From Xenoacremonium recifei (taxonomy: Eukaryota; Ascomycota; Sordariomycetes; Hypocreales; Nectriaceae), in assembly GCA_012184525.1 (NCBI GenBank), contig WOFQ01000064.1, positions 62,001 through 126,000 of the forward strand: 64,000 bases of DNA. Direction: 5' to 3'. The notes below the pieces were generated by a model. That model worked only from the letters and a program-made list of their open reading frames with translations. It was not told where the DNA came from and searched no databases. The translations under genes were made by a program, and so were the position numbers. How positions within the stretch are numbered: position 1 is the first letter of the stretch; each line of letters begins with the position of its first letter. Positions 11,719-22,060 of the stretch are shown here, one piece after another.

Positions 11719-12648
11719 ATGGCGACCACGTTCTCCCGAAGCAGGGCCCTCGCCTCAGCTCTGCGGCCCGCGAAGCCCTCGGGCGTCTGCCGCAACGAGA
11801 CCGCCGCTGTCCGCTGCCTGTCCAGCTCGGCTCGTCAATATGTCGCAATGCCGAAGGAGGCGCCCAACATGCGGAAGGCTCCGCGAGACCACATCGGCAC
11901 GCTCAAGGCGCCCATTGTCAACCCGGCCGACAAGTACCAGAGCAAGGCTGACAACATGCACCGGTATGGCGCCTGGTTGATGGGCTGCCTGCCCAAGTAC
12001 ATCCAGCAATTCTCGGTCTGGAAGGACGAGCTCACCATCTACATCTCGCCCTCGGGTGTCATCCCCGTCTTCACTTTCCTGAAGTGTGAGTGACAATTGG
12101 CCAGACGCCAGCCTTTGGAGAGACTAATTGATCAACCAGACAACACTGCCGCCGAGTTCACCCAGGTCAGCACCGTCACGGCCGCCGACTTCCCTACCCG
12201 CGAGAACCGCTTCGAGATCGTCTACAACCTCCTCTCGGTGCGCCACAACTCGCGTATCCGCGTCAAGACCTACGCCGACGAGGCCTCGCCCGTGCCCAGC
12301 ATCACGGGTCTCTTCGGTGGCGCCAACTGGTACGAACGCGAGGCGTACGACCTCTTCGGCATCTTCTTCGTCGGCCACCCCGACCTGCGCCGCATCATGA
12401 CCGACTACGGCTTCGAGGGCCACCCGCTGCGCAAGGACTTCCCCCTGACGGGCTACACCGAGATCCGCTACGACGAGGAGAAGAAGCGCATCGTCACCGA
12501 GCCGCTCGAGCTCACGCAGGCGTTCCGTAACTTTGAGGGTGGCTCGAGTGCCTGGGAGCCCGTTGGTGCTGGCGAGAACCGCACGCCCGAGACCTTCAAA
12601 CTCCCGACGCCCAAGCCGGAGGAGAAGAAGGAGGAGGCTAAGAAGTAG
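11719..12648 (+). CDS. nuo-30.4: NADH:ubiquinone oxidoreductase 30.4 kDa subunit (NDUFS3/NuoC)
   Basis: Two exons, 11719-12085 and 12140-12648, 291 aa. The intron has a GTGAGT donor and an ATCAACCAG acceptor. The first 40 residues are Arg/Ser/Ala-rich without acids, a mitochondrial presequence. The mature part carries the hallmark signature of the 30 kDa subunit: ANWYEREAYDLFGIFFVGHP followed by DLRRIMTDYGFEGHPLRKDF. This protein is part of the peripheral arm of respiratory complex I in the matrix, next to the 49 kDa subunit at the quinone module. The C-terminus ends in a Lys/Glu-rich tail. Length is normal for fungi. A second complex I subunit gene lies at 51.7 kb in this window. Confidence 0.96.
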
Positions 12649-13361
12649 AGGGGAACTTGTAAAGCTGTATAAGATTTATCTGTTAGAAATATCATCTGGT
12701 TTCGGATGCGGGCCCAACAATTTTTTCTGTCAACATGAAAACTGAAGAGATCGAAAAACTATACTCTAGATTGACTTTGAGGTTTCTCATCCTGTGTGAT
12801 TGCACGTTGTCTTGTGTCGAAAATTCCCCTTTTCTGTTACAGAAATTCACCACCGTGATCCCGACTGCAATAACCGAGGTTGCGTTGCCCGGTATTCACT
12901 ACTGGCAAGCTTTAGAAGGATTGACCATATCCGGGATTGACGGAGCCATTGATTCAAACGAAGATTAAGAAAAAGCCAAAAGCAACACAGCCAAGCTCCA
13001 ATTTGAATCGGCTTTTGCGGACATGGTTATATCGCAGTACACGCCCTAAAGATTCACCCTCACAATATCACAAAAGATCCCATACATTCGCACAGCAACA
13101 CAACCGCATTGCAAAACGCCTAATTCTGAATTCATAGAGTTATTTGTGGTCTAAGTACCTTATTCAATCGCAATCCGTGGTCTTCGTAGTCGTCTTCCAA
13201 ATCCAAGACGAAGCATATCCTTCTATTCAGCATCCTGGCTAACCCGCCATCAATTCCGCAGCAAAAGTAGCCTCCCAGGCGCACTCCTATCAAGTTTTCC
13301 CTCCTCTGTTAATAGTAAATGAATCCAATCTCCAACATATTACCCATCCGGCCGTGTCCTC
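12649..13361. other. 3' intergenic region between convergent genes
   Basis: Separates the stops of the complex I gene (+) and PRPP synthetase (-). It is AT-richer than its flanks, as expected for 3' UTRs. I see no ORF with family resemblance and no RNA gene. Confidence 0.5.
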
Positions 13362-14711
13362 TTATACCGGAACGTTGTCAAATAGGTACGAGACTGACTC
13401 TCCGTTGTGAGTTCGGCGGATGGCCTGCGGACGCTAGTTAACAGACTGTCATGTGAGAGAATCTCTTTTCTCGTACCTCTGCCAGAGTTCCAGCAACGTC
13501 AATGACCTTGAGCTTGGGGCATCGTTGCACCTTGTCACCAACTGCGCATTGTGTTAGCACAAACTTGTCGTTGAAGCGCTGCTTGAGCCAGCAAGCAATG
13601 GGTGTTTCTAGGGGAAGAAGAACATACGTGGAACAGCTGTTAGGTTATTAGCATTTGTCATTCGATGAGGGGGGCGTTTTGACTCACTGTTAGTGACAAC
13701 CAAGCCAGAGAGGACCGAGTTGTTGATGGTCTCAATGGCATTACCACTGAGAATACCGTGTGTCACGATCGCGTAAACTTCCCGAGCACCGTGCTGGTGG
13801 ACGGTCGCGGCAGCCTTGGCCAACTGCAGAATACTGTGTTAGTGATTACAACTTGCGCATGAAGGGAAAGTCGGCAACTCACAGTCCCGCAAGTATCGGC
13901 CATGTCATCGACGAGAATGGCCACCTTGTCCTGCACATCACCAACGAGAACCATACGGCCGACAACGTTGGGACGGGGTCGCTCCTTGTGAATGAGAGCG
14001 AAGGCGGTCTTCAAGCGATCCGCAATAGATGTGGCTCGCTTGGCACCACCGGCATCGGGGGAGACGATGACACAGTTATCAACGTCCAAATTCTCCTTGA
14101 TCCAACGGAGGACCGACGGCTCAGCGTAGAGGTTATCCACGGGCACGTTGAAGAAGCCCTGGATCTGGGAGGCGTGCAGGTCCATCGTGATGACATGGTT
14201 CTAGCTCTCATGTTAGAGGCTGCCCGTGTTGAGTGAGTGAGGGTCTCTGGGCATCATACGCAGCCTGACACTTGCAACATGTTTGCGATCAGCTTCGCGC
14301 TGATGGGCGCCCGGGACTTGTCCTTCTTGTCCTGGCGCGCATAAGGGAAGTTAGGGATGACAGCCGTGATTCTCCGGGCCGAGGCGGTCCTGCAAGCATG
14401 GATCATGATGAGCAGCTCCATGAGGCCATCGTTGACGTCCCCTGGGGCAGTGGACTGGAGGATGAAGACATCCTCGTCTCGCACTGACTCTCCAATGGAC
14501 ACACCCGTTTCCCGGTTGGAGTAGTTGAGGCTCATGGTGTTGGCGATCTCAATGCCGAGCCTGGGAGTCATGGTTAGCATGACGAGTCGCCAACGTCACA
14601 AGCCCAGAAAAGTCTCTAAAGACAGCCTGGCCTCTGAACATACCGGTTCGCAATCAGGGTGCTCAGCTCCGGGTGGGAGCTCCCCGAGATGAGCTTGATC
14701 TCGTTTGCCAT
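13362..14711 (-). CDS. PRS: ribose-phosphate pyrophosphokinase (PRPP synthetase)
   Basis: Seven exons: 14711-14644, 14560-14260, 14200-13883, 13823-13688, 13636-13628, 13541-13477 and 13424-13362, giving 319 aa, the usual length. Exon 5 is only 9 nt and supplies parts of T-V-P-L. The enzyme makes PRPP from ribose 5-phosphate and ATP for purine, pyrimidine, His and Trp synthesis in the cytosol. Seen: N-terminal MANEIKLISGSSHPEL, the catalytic-dimer segment FPYARQDKKDKSRAPISAK, the metal-binding TMDLHASQIQGFF, and the PRPP loop ILVDDMADTCGTL, ending SYLFDNVPV. All introns have GT-AG ends and most have a visible CTAAC-type branch point. Fungi carry several PRS paralogues that form hetero-complexes; this one lacks large insertions and so resembles the compact class. 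Which paralogue it is cannot be decided here. Confidence 0.96.
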
Positions 14712-16112
14712 CTGGTCCAGCATGATGAAGAGAGGGAAGAGGAAGAGGAAATAAAAGCGGGGCGAAGTTTTTCAGGACTGCAAGATAAAATCGCGGAGGA
14801 ATCCCGCGTGCAGTTGCAGTGGCAGTGGCGTGCAGCTGAAGAATGGATCCTGGTCTCGGGTAGATGGCGGCGTCTCCGTCAGCGGATGTCTCTGCGATGC
14901 AATGCAATGCAGCTGGTCTCAGATATTGGAAAAGAAGCCAAATGCTCTGACTTTGAACAGCCTCATCCGTCCATCGGCTTGGCGGAGGAGGCAAGAAAGA
15001 CAATTTCTGAAATCACGGGTCTGGAGAAAAGGCTGGCTCCACCTAATTGGCCAGCAGTGAACCTTGGAAGGAAGGACCCCTCCATGAATCGCTCATTTCA
15101 GCGTCATGTGATTCGCTGCTTCCGATTGAGACGCACTGAATTGGTGGAGACGGAGCAGCTATTCCCGATTGCCGAATGAATTCATACACAGCTCTTGTAA
15201 GTACCAGGTCCGAATGACCATCTCCAAGCTCTCAATTATTTACAGTCTCGTCCAAGATCAAATTATTTTTCGGATTTACAACTAAATGATTCATATATGA
15301 ATTTTCTCCCCTCGGAAATTGATATGTTTTCTGCCGTTCAATTCGATTATTATAATCATTCAAGAGAACCGAGTGTCATCCTCCCATATCTAGGTAAACG
15401 ACGAGTTGAGACTTGAGAATTGCATTCTAGGTTAACAAAATTCAATTCTAAAACAGAGGCTAAATGAAATACATTCATACATCTAAGTATTCTACAAATA
15501 TTTCTTACACACTTGTCTTGAATATCAACATAGGTTCTTACACCGACCATAGGCCCAACTTCCTCTTGGGTCTCCAAGATCTGATATCAGCCTATCCAAA
15601 GTATATCTTTTCAAAGTCTCCAAAATCTAACCCAATCTCGTATTTGAACCAACCCATATCATCTTTCCAGCTTAAATCAAGATTCGTGTCGAATGTGGAT
15701 ATCTCCAGTCCTAACTCCGTCTCGGACACGGGCAGACTCAGCTCATACAAAAGTCGCCGAGGGCTTCTCCGAAAACCGAAGGCCACCCCTCTCAGACCAT
15801 TCGAGAAATGAAACTTGAAGCCAACGTTCGTATATACGAGGCCATATCTATCGTATCTAGCAGGTGCTCCATGGCCTCCCCCCATCTGACTCAGCGGCAC
15901 TATCAATTTATCGGGGCAATTGATCCCTCCGCTGGCCGCGCGGGGCCTATCACAACTCAGCATGTTCCCGGGGACTATTGTAATGTGGCCGTTGACACGC
16001 GGCAGAGATATGGGAACTACTTAAATGAAGCAAAGAGCCTGAGTTGAGAAACTGTTTGACAGATCTACTCACAATTTACAATCATTCCATCACCAGACAT
16101 CACACCACCAAT
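14712..16112. other. divergent intergenic region, AT-rich in the middle
   Basis: About 1.4 kb between PRPP synthetase (-) and the YCII-domain gene (+). The first 450 bp are GC-rich promoter-like sequence of PRS, and 15180-15700 is AT-rich. Open frames on both strands (for example 15464-15811) show no recognisable domain and biased composition, so I do not call them genes. Confidence 0.5.
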
Positions 16113-16610
16113 ATGACCGACTGGATCATGATCATCAAGGACAAGCCAGGCATGGCAGAGAAGCGAGTGGAACTATCGCCGTCAGTCACTATCCAAACTG
16201 CTTCTATGTCCAACGCTCACATTGCTACAGCGCTCATCGCCAGGGCCTGGCCAAAAATATCGGATCTGGGAACCTCAAGATGGGAGGTGAGATCCCGCAA
16301 CACCAACCCCGATCCAGCTTTCGCTGATAAAATAGCCCGTCTCCTCGCCGAACCAGTTGCCGAAGGCCAAGATCCCACTGTCACTGGTTCATGTGCTATC
16401 GTTGGCGCCGCGACCCGGGAAGAAGTTCTCGAGCTTGTGAAGAGCGATGTTTATGCCGTTGAAGGCGTGTGGGACGTTGACAACATCATTATTTACCCTG
16501 TGAGTACCGTTAAATCACGCTACTTAAATCATGTTGCTGACTTGAGATTGATGAAGATGATCACTGCCTACCGTATGGAACACGCTCCTGCTCAGGCGCT
16601 TCCTTCGTAA
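16113..16610 (+). CDS. small YCII-domain protein
   Basis: Four exons: 16113-16180, 16231-16286, 16336-16499 and 16557-16610, giving 113 aa. The introns (50, 49 and 57 nt) are free of stops in the reading used by the unspliced DNA, so the locus also shows an uninterrupted frame with a nonsensical middle. Splicing restores the family pattern: MTDWIMIIKDKPGMAEKR, then SPAHRQGLAKNIGSGNLKMG, then EPVAEGQDPTVTGSCAIV, AATREEVLELVKSDVY and a closing GVWDVDNIIIYP. This matches small YCII-related proteins, dimeric alpha/beta-barrel proteins of mostly unknown activity. Donors are GTCAGT, GTGAGA and GTGAGT, and a GCTGAT or GCTGAC branch point is visible in the last two introns. The last intron is the least certain. 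No signal peptide. Confidence 0.82.
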   Translation: MTDWIMIIKDKPGMAEKRVELSPSVTIQTASMSNAHIATALIARAWPKISDLGTSRWEVRSRNTNPDPAFADKIARLLAEPVAEGQDPTVTGSCAIVGAATREEVLELVKSDVYAVEGVWDVDNIIIYPVSTVKSRYLNHVADLRLMKMITAYRMEHAPAQALPS

Positions 16611-17493
16611 TTCGGTTGAGACAAGAGAAGATGGCGAGCCTTTAGGATGCACCATTGTGCAAAGTAACGCCCTTCCAGCATGGTCTCTTCTATCCGTCTA
16701 AGCGCCCGTATCATACAATACAGCTACATATTCTCATTGTAGTGTGCTTAGTGCCAATTCGTTTTGGAGTTGAACCCCTGACCCTCAACCCCTATCTACT
16801 CCATGTCCTCAAATAGGAGACGCCTATTTCCAACTCAACCACAACGCAGAGCAAGGCACAGGGAACATCCCAACCTCAAAACGACCACGTGAATTGCCTT
16901 CCTCAAAAAAAATGATGGGCCATGTGCATCTCTATTACTTCATATCCTACACGTAGATCTTTCTCTCTTCATCACTTCTTCCCACCCAGTCCCAAACGAC
17001 TCCGCGCTTCACCCATTGCATGCAACGATCTCCAGTCAATAAAAAACGAAACGAGCCACAAAGAAAAATCCGCCCTTGAGTTGCAATAGCTCATTCAAAC
17101 TTCCGTCTCCCTCGCAGATGCACATCATCGTCTCCCCAGCATATATATATGTAGTGTTGATTTCCTCCCTCCGTTGCTCCGGCGCACAAAAAAACGCAAA
17201 CTCCGCTGAAGCAACATCTCTGAACATAGACCCAGACAAATAAGATGGAAATAAATAGAGAACCACTCCCGACAGAGATAGCTCTTCCTTGAGATGTACT
17301 CAACACCGCCTCCGCTCCCTCATGGCTATTTGCAAGGCCTCCCCCAGATGATCCCGTCGCGCCCGAAAACTCCGCCCAATGCTAGGACTGTGTGGAACGT
17401 TGGAGGTACAGCTGCCCGATGCCCGCGGCGGCTGTCGATTAAGGTAAAGGGCTATACAGAGAGAGAAGAAAGAAAAGTCTTCGATGTCCGTTG
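16611..17493. other. 3' intergenic region between convergent genes
   Basis: Lies between the stops of the YCII gene (+) and the Zds gene (-). It contains an E-box CACGTG at 16886-16891 and a sequence at 16741-16810 whose complement has a tRNA-like T-loop (GGTTCAACTCC) but no matching cloverleaf. No gene is called. Confidence 0.5.
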
Positions 17494-20398
17494 TCACCAC
17501 ATGTCGTCTCTCCCGTCATCGCGACGATCTTCCCCGGCACTATCGTGGTGGTACTGGTAATACTCCTTCACGCCCTGACCGTATCCATCAGAGCCGTCGT
17601 AATCGTAGCTATCGTGGTGATCGTTCCCGTGTTCATCCTCGTAGATCTGGGCGTCATCGACATAGTCTACCTCACCAGCACCTGTTTCTGCGTACTGAAC
17701 CGCCGCCTGTAACCATGTTAGACCTCTCGCCATTTTATCCTCGTTAAGCAGGTCACTCACCCTGTGATAGTCGTAGTTATACTGGTCTTGGGGGTCTTGA
17801 TCGTCTTGCATCTGCTGCTGAGCCAGATACTCCTCTTCTTGTCGTTTGCGACGAGCTTCCTCCTCAAGACGTTTCTGCTGGGGCGAGATCGGTACGTTCA
17901 TCTGCGGATGCATAGCCTGGACAATAGCCAGGTAGCTATACATGAAGTTGCTGAGCAGGACCTGGCTAAGCAGTGATCGACGCGGGTTGGCGAGCTTGAT
18001 GTGGGCCATCCGGTAGATCGCTCTCTCTTCCAAGAGCGGGAATCGAGTCCAGTGATAATCGACATCGGGGACCAGGGGTTTGTACGGGGCTGGCTCGTCC
18101 GGAACCTTGAGGTGCTGAGATCGCTTGCTGCTCTTCTCCTTTTCCTCCTTCTTCTTGCTTCCGCCGAAAAAGGACGTGAAGATATTACCATCCTTTTCCC
18201 TCTTAGAATCACTCTTGCGATGGCTCTCCTTCTTTCGTTCTTCCTGCAGGCGGTTGTCCATGCTATCGCGGTCCAGAACAAGACTCTCGCGGCCTCTCGA
18301 GGGGTTCTTGTCGATCGACGTCTGGATCACATCCAGCCTAACATTATCTTGACTCTTATCCACGGACTTTGTCTTCGACTTCTTGCTCTCTTCCTTCTTC
18401 TTGTCCTTATCGTCGGTGCCGCTCTTAAACCACTTCCATCCGGACCGCGATGATGAGACGCTGGCCGAGTCATCGTCCCGGTCCTTCTTTGATCTCTTGT
18501 CTGTCTTTCTTTCCTCGGCAGTTAGTGTAGGGATGAATGTAAGGCTGTCGGTACGTGTAGCTCCGCCTCCGGGGAGTGGAGAGGGGTTGGCGGTTAGGTT
18601 ATCGTTGAGAGACTGGCCCTGAGGCTGTGATGACCTCGAGGTGTATTGTTGTTGAGGAGGAGGTTGAGAAGCTTGACGACCGGCAGACCGACGAGAGCGT
18701 ACTGAGGGATCTTCAACAGACATGTCCTGCTGCTCAGGTGCGCCTTGTTTCGTGGTGCTCGAGGATCTGGCGGGGAAAGGGCGAGAAAGTTGATCATCCT
18801 GACGATCAACTGGTTGATCGGGGGCCGACGTCTCGATTGCTGGTACTGATGTCGCCTGAGATGAGGTTCTTATGGGAAGTTGGTCTTGATAGATGTCCGA
18901 CGCGGGAGCCTTTCCGGTTTCGTTTTGTTCCAGATTCGATCCATCGACAGGCTCAAAACTTTCCAGCGATTCTTGAGAAAACGTCCCTTGCCTCCGTACC
19001 GAGCGGTTTGGACGAGAATAGTTCTCTGACAGCGGCTCAGATTGTACTCGTGTGAGGCCGTGGCCCTTGGGCGCTTCCAGAGTGGTCGAATCGTTGCTAT
19101 CGCGGTTTCGATTTGCTCCCCGTCGCAAGGTCCCGGATCGCAAACTTCCTCCCTTGCGATATGTCGTCCGTGTAGATCTTCGTAGACCCATCCCAGGTGC
19201 CACTGGCAGGATGGGCATATCGTCAGCGTTGGCCTCGGGTCCGACTGCCTGCCCTTGAGATTCCTGGGTGAGCTGCTGCACGACCTTGGTGGGATCTTTG
19301 ACAAGCTCATCAATACTAAGTTCCGTCCGGTGCCCACGCGAGCGCTTCTTCTCAAGCCGCTCAGCGCCATCCACATATCCACCCTCTCCTCGCCCTGTCG
19401 CCGGATCAATCTGGCGGGAGAGCATGGACTTCTTTCGTCTGAGACCACCCGAGCCCGAGTCGCTGCCCGAATCTCCTTCAACAGAGAGGAATGAATCGCC
19501 AGACCGTCTCCTTAACGACTGGACTCTATTCTCGAGAAAGGACTTGAATTCGCTTGGCGCCAGTTCCGGATGTACGCGTGCAGGAACCCAGAGCAACCTT
19601 GAGGGGTCGTTTTCGTCGTCGTCACCACTGGGAGCCACTGCGGGCATTGCCATGAGGGACATCGGCGGCATGTCGGGGTCTTTATTGTTACCCACGTCCA
19701 TCGACAGCCGCCGGAGGGCTTGCAGGTTGCTCAACTCCTGCGCGATGTCATTGGGGTTGTCGATGTTGGTCAGGGGAAACTGGGAGTTGGCCGAGCCGGC
19801 CTGGACGTCGCGAAGCGAGAGGGTTGGAGACATGGGCGATAGCGGTGAGGGATCGAGGGAGCTGCTCCGTTGACTGGGCACGCGCACCGGGAGCGTCTGG
19901 GACTTCTTGAGGGTGCCATACTCGCCACCGTTGAGAGGCGCAGACTCGGGGGGCTGGTCGGAGTAGGAGCGTGCCATGCGACTTCGCGGGTCGTTGAGCG
20001 ATTCATCGGGATGCTGGGGGTGTGGTTGAATCTGCTCTTGGTAGGGCGAGCCGCCGATGAAGCTCAGAGGGCGGCCGCTCTCGGATCCCGAATCATCCTC
20101 GTCTCCATACAGCGTGCCGATGGCTTCGGTAACGTGGTGGCTCGGGTCGGAGATTGACAGTTGGCTGCCATGGCCGCGTCTGCTGGCAAAGCTGCCACCG
20201 ACTTCGCCGCGGGGTCGAGATGAGGTCTGCAGATGTGCAAGGTTAGCGAGAACGGGGGACAGGACAGGACAGGGCTGGCTGCCAAGAGAGTCTGGGGGGG
20301 TGTGAGTGTCCCAGGATCCGTCAAGTACAGAAGCCCGAGGCCTGGGACACAAGGCTGTGGCGGAAAGGTAGGCGAGCGAGCATCGGACGCACCATCAT
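17494..20398 (-). CDS. Zds1/Zds2-like regulator of PP2A and polarity
   Basis: Proposed exons: 20398-20393 (only M-M), 20226-17761 and 17706-17494, 894 aa. The 54-nt intron at 17760-17707 is in frame and has a GTGAGT donor and a CTAAC branch point. The first exon is tentative; it was chosen because a clear GCTAACC...CTGCAG acceptor precedes exon 2 and ATGATG|GTGCGT is the nearest phase-compatible start. Near the N-terminus is SISDPSHHVTEAIGTLYGDE. The middle is Ser/Arg/Lys-rich and disordered. The Zds C-terminal domain lies about 130-180 residues from the end: VDYHWTRFPLLEERAIYRMA followed by HIKLANPRRSLLSQVLLSNF. Zds proteins bind PP2A-Cdc55 and affect cell-cycle exit and polarity in yeast (established). 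After the domain come a charged Gln/Arg helix and an Asp/Tyr/His-rich tail. Confidence 0.88.
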
Positions 20399-20888
20399 CG
20401 ACGATTAGGGAGCGACCTCTCGCGAGGCCGGGACGCCAAAGATGGCCACTGCAGGTTCCAGATCTGGCTTCCAAGTCGGGGTTCGCGGGTTTGCAACGCT
20501 GTCATGGGAATGGAGGCGGGCTCGACGGCGGCAGCAGCGGCGCGACGCGGGACGAAGATATCGCCGACTCAAAATCAAGGCTGGGCGAAGACTTGAGAGA
20601 CTCGCAAGTTCAGTCAGTACACCTCCTGAGTCGGGGCCGGGCCTGGCAGAGGCTGTCGTCGCATGGGGGAGGGCCCGGAGGGGACTCCCAGACAAGGAGC
20701 CGGAGCGGAGGGCTGGCAGGCGAGGATCGTGGCAGGCAGATCAGGGCTCGTCCGGCATCCAGTGAAGGGTCGCTGCGGATCTCGTTGTTCGGTGTCGAGG
20801 CTCTACGTGGCCGTCGGTCGCGGGAGGATGCGTCGTGGAGGTGGTGTTCTTTCGAGTCGAAACGGACCGGGCAGGGAACAAGGAGACT

Positions 20889-20904
20889 GGATGGATGGAT
20901 GGAT
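20889..20904. repeat. (GGAT)4 short tandem repeat
   Basis: Four perfect GGAT units, followed within 50 bp by two further imperfect copies of GGATGGATTTGGA. This is a small microsatellite in the Zds upstream region. Confidence 0.8.
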
Positions 20905-21060
20905 TTGGACGGATGGCCGCCGGGATGGATTTGGATGAGGGCCCGGGCAGCGATTGGCCGCATCCACCTGTCAGGTTCAGGCTGTTCCAGTTCCTGGTCC
21001 GCAATCTCAGCAGCGGGCTCCAGGCGGGCTCCAGGGCCTGAGGACTCCTTCAGGGCGCGC

Positions 21061-21084
21061 GCCAGGGCCTGCGCCAGGGCCTGC
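21061..21084. repeat. 12-bp tandem duplication
   Basis: Two perfect head-to-tail copies of GCCAGGGCCTGC, directly preceded by another near-duplicate pair (CGGGCTCCAGG) at about 21014-21035 and followed by an E-box. The location suggests the upstream control region of the Zds gene. Confidence 0.75.
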
Positions 21085-21997
21085 GCCGTCACGTGGCGGC
21101 TATCCAATAGGTGGCCAGCGGCGGGCGGCGGGCGCTTTTAGGCCGTTTGCCACTGCGTCACAGCGCATCTCCTCCATCGAGCTAAGAACTGGCGCCCGTC
21201 CTGAGTCTCATTCACCGAGAAAACCTGGAACCGTTACACTCTGCCGGCCGGCACAGCGCTGTATCGAGGAAGGCGAGGGGGACGAATCACTCTGTAACTT
21301 GATAATCTTCCTAATAGCGACTAAGCAACTGGTCGGTCCTTGTCAGGTGAGTTGTCTACTTGAGCGTAAACTCCCTGATGTGACGGCGCTTAGAGGCCAC
21401 CCTCCCACGGTTAAAACGAGCGCTTCTCCTACATCAGCCACAACGTCAAGTAAAGTCGCATCGGGCAGCGCGATGCGAGCCGTGACGTGCCATCGGAGAT
21501 CAGCTCGAGATGCTTGACACCTTCCAGCAGTTTCCAAGGCTGCTGGTCCTTGGCAGCGGCCCTCATTCAACCCCAGACATATTAGGCCCGATATAAGAGC
21601 AGAGCCAGGTCTCAGAACCGAGACTCTTCCCGCGCCCAACCACTGACAAACTACTGATAAAGACACCTGCTGCCTTAGCCTCAAGCTTATACGTATACTG
21701 TCAAAGCGTGGCCCAACGGTGACATCTCTGCCCATTCGACTCAAACACTGACAGTCTTATTATTAGACTCCTCCCTGTCATCCACCTCACATACACCCAG
21801 GTCGGCTGCGTGCCAAAACACGCACAGCACTACCCATAATATGCACAGTTATTAATCCTGATACAGCTCTTGGGGGGTAAAATTGCTACCAAAACCAGTA
21901 AGCTCATAAGCTCCATTATCTCCAGTAACTGCATACTCCGCAGGTCAGTCGATTCCTTGAATATCAGCAAGATACTTCAATGTCCTAAGAACCTGAA

Positions 21998-22060
21998 CCC
22001 TAGCTATAACCTAAATACTAACCCCTCTAACCCTAATACCTAATTATACTCTGAATCCTA
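21998..22060 (-). repeat. degenerate TTAGGG-like (interstitial telomere-like) tract
   Basis: The minus strand reads a run of imperfect units: TTAGGTA, TTAGGGTTAGAGGGGTTAG, TTTAGGTT and CTAGGGTT. Fungal telomeres are TTAGGG arrays, so this resembles a decayed interstitial copy. No perfect array remains. Confidence 0.4.

Noticed and set aside
15464..15963. Frames of 115 and 123 aa on opposite strands in the PRS-YCII gap
   Set aside because: They overlap each other in AT-rich DNA, lack start context and domains, and may be remnants at most.
16741..16830. tRNA-like T-loop (GGTTCAACTCC on the minus strand)
   Set aside because: I could not build an acceptor stem, D-arm or anticodon arm around it, so it is probably chance.
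20233..21141. 302-aa plus-strand frame in the Zds upstream region
   Set aside because: Arg/Gly/Ser-rich reading of GC-rich DNA with repeats, overlapping other equally long frames. No protein-like pattern.
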